This document shows, in pieces, positions 5,887 through 7,028 of a DNA stretch of 7,028 bases. How positions within the stretch are numbered: the first letter of the stretch is position 1; every line of letters starts with the position of its first letter. The stretch covers positions 1-7,028 of the forward strand of contig MGSU01000234.1 in NCBI GenBank assembly GCA_001799195.1, read 5' to 3'. The notes beneath the pieces are model-generated. The model ran no database searches, had not been told where the DNA came from, and saw only the letters and a list, made by a program, of their open reading frames with translations. The position numbers were made by a program, and so were the translations under genes. The stretch is from Deltaproteobacteria bacterium RIFOXYA12_FULL_61_11 (lineage in GTDB: Bacteria; Bdellovibrionota_F; JAHFAK01; YA12-FULL-61-11).

Positions 5887-6642
5887 TTAGCTCCGCCCCT
5901 GGATCTTCAGCAGTCCGTCGAGGATGGTCAAGGGATGAGGAGGGCAACCGGGGATCCAGAGATCCACCGGTAAGAGAGCTCCACAGCCGTTGTGGACCTC
6001 CTGATGGTCGGCAAACGGACCACCGCTGATGGCGCAACTCCCAACCGCTATGACGAGGCGCGGCGGCGGTATAGCCCTGTAGGTTTTTTCCAGGGCGAGG
6101 GCCATGTTCTTCGTCACCGGACCGGTTACCACGAGGCCGTCCGCATGCCGTGGGGAGGCAACGATTTGGATACCGAAGCGCCCCAAATCGAAGGACAGGG
6201 TGCTGAGCACGTTGATATCCGCCTCACAGGCATTACACCCTCCGGCTGAAACCTGCCGCAGCTTGAGCGAACGACGGAACAACCGGAAACGGCGATCGTC
6301 GCGTTGCCCCTTAGCGAGCGGTGCACCTTCCCGGAGGATGAGCTCCTCGCGCGTCCAGGTAGCGAGACGATGGTCTCGGGTGAACTGCAAGGCTTGTTCA
6401 GGACAACTCCTTGCGCACTCGCCGCAGAAAAGACACTGTCCGAGGTCGAGGGCAGGCCTGGTCCCGGACAGGGTGAGCGCACCGGTCGGGCAGACCTCGG
6501 AACATCTCTGACAATTCGACCTACAGGTGCCGGGGCTCATCACCGGCAGACCGAGGTAACGGTCGGGTAGGGGGGGCGAGTCCTGCGGGTAGGGCATGGT
6601 CCGGTACCCTTGCCGGAAGCGTTCGAGCAACTCTTTCAACAT
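5887..6642 (-). CDS. Fused ferredoxin / HycG-NuoB-like small subunit of a hydrogenase-related complex
   Basis: The 251-residue protein joins two electron-transfer subunits. Residues about 35-90 form a two-cluster ferredoxin domain: C40-x3-C44-x2-C47-x3-C51-P and C70-x2-C73-x2-C76-x3-C80-P. Residues about 120-251 are a NuoB/HycG/HyfI-like 20-kDa domain with a full proximal [4Fe-4S] ligand set: GGCNACE (C136, C139), GSCAISGG (C203) and PGCPPHP (C233). The protein should pass electrons between a ferredoxin partner and the large subunit on the cytoplasmic face of a membrane complex. I chose ATG 6642 because GAGG lies five bases upstream; an ATG at 6660, overlapping the preceding gene by 11 bp, would add six residues but has a poor ribosome site. 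It follows the large subunit by 7 bp, in the order large-ferredoxin-small seen in E. coli hycE-F-G and hyfG-H-I, with the last two genes fused. The first cluster motif has one more residue than the usual CxxC. It is the last gene of the operon. Confidence 0.92.
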   Translation of the reverse strand: MLKELLERFRQGYRTMPYPQDSPPLPDRYLGLPVMSPGTCRSNCQRCSEVCPTGALTLSGTRPALDLGQCLFCGECARSCPEQALQFTRDHRLATWTREELILREGAPLAKGQRDDRRFRLFRRSLKLRQVSAGGCNACEADINVLSTLSFDLGRFGIQIVASPRHADGLVVTGPVTKNMALALEKTYRAIPPPRLVIAVGSCAISGGPFADHQEVHNGCGALLPVDLWIPGCPPHPLTILDGLLKIQGRS

Positions 6643-6647
6643 CGCCG

Positions 6648-6651
6648 CCTC
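6648..6651 (-). promoter_or_regulatory. Ribosome site supporting the start at 6642
   Basis: On the minus strand GAGG (6651-6648) lies five bases before ATG 6642-6640 and overlaps the stop codon of the large-subunit gene, which suggests translational coupling. The alternative ATG at 6660 has only TTGCGGGC before it. Confidence 0.5.
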
Positions 6652-7028
6652 ACAGGTCATGCCCGCAATAGGAAAGATTGAAGCTCTTGTTGCACAACGG
6701 GAAATCTGAAATTTCTTGGTTGCGCAGGGCCATCGAGAGGCCCATCCAGTTGTGGAAGGATGGATCGACGATCTTGTAATGCGCGATCCGGCCTGCCTGA
6801 TCGGTCATGGCTACATGACAAATCTCTCCGCGCCAACCTTCGACCATGGACACGACCAGGCTCTCGGACGCGAGCGGACCGCAATCGGCCCGCAACGCCC
6901 CTCGGGGCAGGTCGGGTAACTGGGCGCGCAGGAATTCCATGGAATGCTCGAGCTCGAGCCAACGCACCCACGCTCGAGCAAAGACATCCCCGCTCTTCCC
7001 AACCGCGACCTTCACCGGGGCTCGTTTG
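6650..7028 (-). CDS. HycE/HyfG/NuoD-like large subunit, C-terminal fragment, NiFe ligands replaced
   Basis: The last 125 residues are present; the frame is open to the right edge (KRAP precedes the GTG at 7015), so the start lies outside. The segments GDVFARAWVRWLELEHSM, SMVEGWRGEICHVAM, YKIVDPSFHNWMGLSMALR and the terminal DFPLCNKSFNLSYCGHDL identify the catalytic-type large subunit of group 4 [NiFe]-hydrogenase-like and complex I-like systems. In true group 4 hydrogenases the end reads D-x-PL-(x)n-DPCxxCxxR, with both Cys binding nickel and iron, then a tail removed by an endopeptidase. Aligned without gaps, the two ligand positions here are Ser and Gly (a Cys sits just before the Gly), and the stop codon follows where that Arg would be. 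This fits the energy-converting hydrogenase-related (Ehr) group, which lacks the metal site. The N-terminal ligand pair cannot be seen. The stop overlaps the ribosome site of the fused small-subunit gene. Confidence 0.9.
   Translation of the reverse strand, partial: KRAPVKVAVGKSGDVFARAWVRWLELEHSMEFLRAQLPDLPRGALRADCGPLASESLVVSMVEGWRGEICHVAMTDQAGRIAHYKIVDPSFHNWMGLSMALRNQEISDFPLCNKSFNLSYCGHDL

Noticed and set aside
6643-6660. ATG at 6660 as the start of the fused Fe-S protein
   Set aside because: It has a poor ribosome site and gives an 11-bp overlap with the large-subunit gene; ATG 6642 has GAGG at good spacing. The longer form is not excluded.
6650-7015. Treating the minus-strand GTG at 7015 as the start of a small complete protein
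   Set aside because: The frame stays open to the window edge and the residues are the C-terminal part of a much longer large-subunit family.

Overview
The window is a GC-rich, densely coded piece of bacterial chromosome. AcnB-type aconitase, a Can-type (type II beta) carbonic anhydrase with the same residue numbering as the E. coli enzyme, and hydrogenase-like genes in the E. coli hyc/hyf order suggest a proteobacterium, most likely a gammaproteobacterium. That is inferred from protein similarity recalled from memory, not from a phylogeny. Codons of the real genes mostly end in G or C. Two short AT-rich islands, near 1336-1375 and 2138-2180, stand out because they flank the carbonic anhydrase gene.

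Layout from left to right. (1) 1-285 (+): the last 94 codons of acnB. (2) 333-1274 (+): a 313-residue protein of unknown function with a GTG start and a strong Shine-Dalgarno, 47 bp after acnB and probably in the same transcript. (3) 1275-1411: a non-coding gap between convergent genes with an AT-rich inverted repeat. (4) 1412-2074 (-): a complete beta carbonic anhydrase, can. (5) 2075-2249: a divergent control region with one candidate promoter for each direction and a small dyad. (6) about 2250-4460 (+): a large soluble sensor histidine kinase, PAS-PAS-GAF-PAS-HisKA_2-HATPase, whose true start is not an ATG. (7) 4542-5840 (+): an NCS2-family (AzgA/PbuG-type) purine permease 81 bp downstream of the kinase. 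(8) 5887-6642 (-): a fused ferredoxin plus NuoB/HycG-like small subunit. (9) 6650-7028 (-): the C-terminal end of a HycE/HyfG/NuoD-like large subunit that enters from the right edge.

The genes form three units. The acnB unit is central carbon metabolism. The can/kinase pair is divergent and could share control; the kinase has no response regulator in view, so its output is unknown, and the permease may be co-transcribed with it. The right-hand minus-strand unit is the 3' end of an operon for a membrane-bound complex related to energy-converting hydrogenases. Its large subunit ends in a motif where both C-terminal NiFe-ligand cysteines are replaced, and the protein stops at the point where true group 4 hydrogenases are cleaved during maturation. 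This fits an 'energy-converting hydrogenase-related' (Ehr) complex whose activity is probably not H2 chemistry, and it is the most interesting item here. The membrane subunits, which would confirm this, lie outside the window. No RNA genes, CRISPR arrays, insertion sequences or convincing intrinsic terminators were seen.
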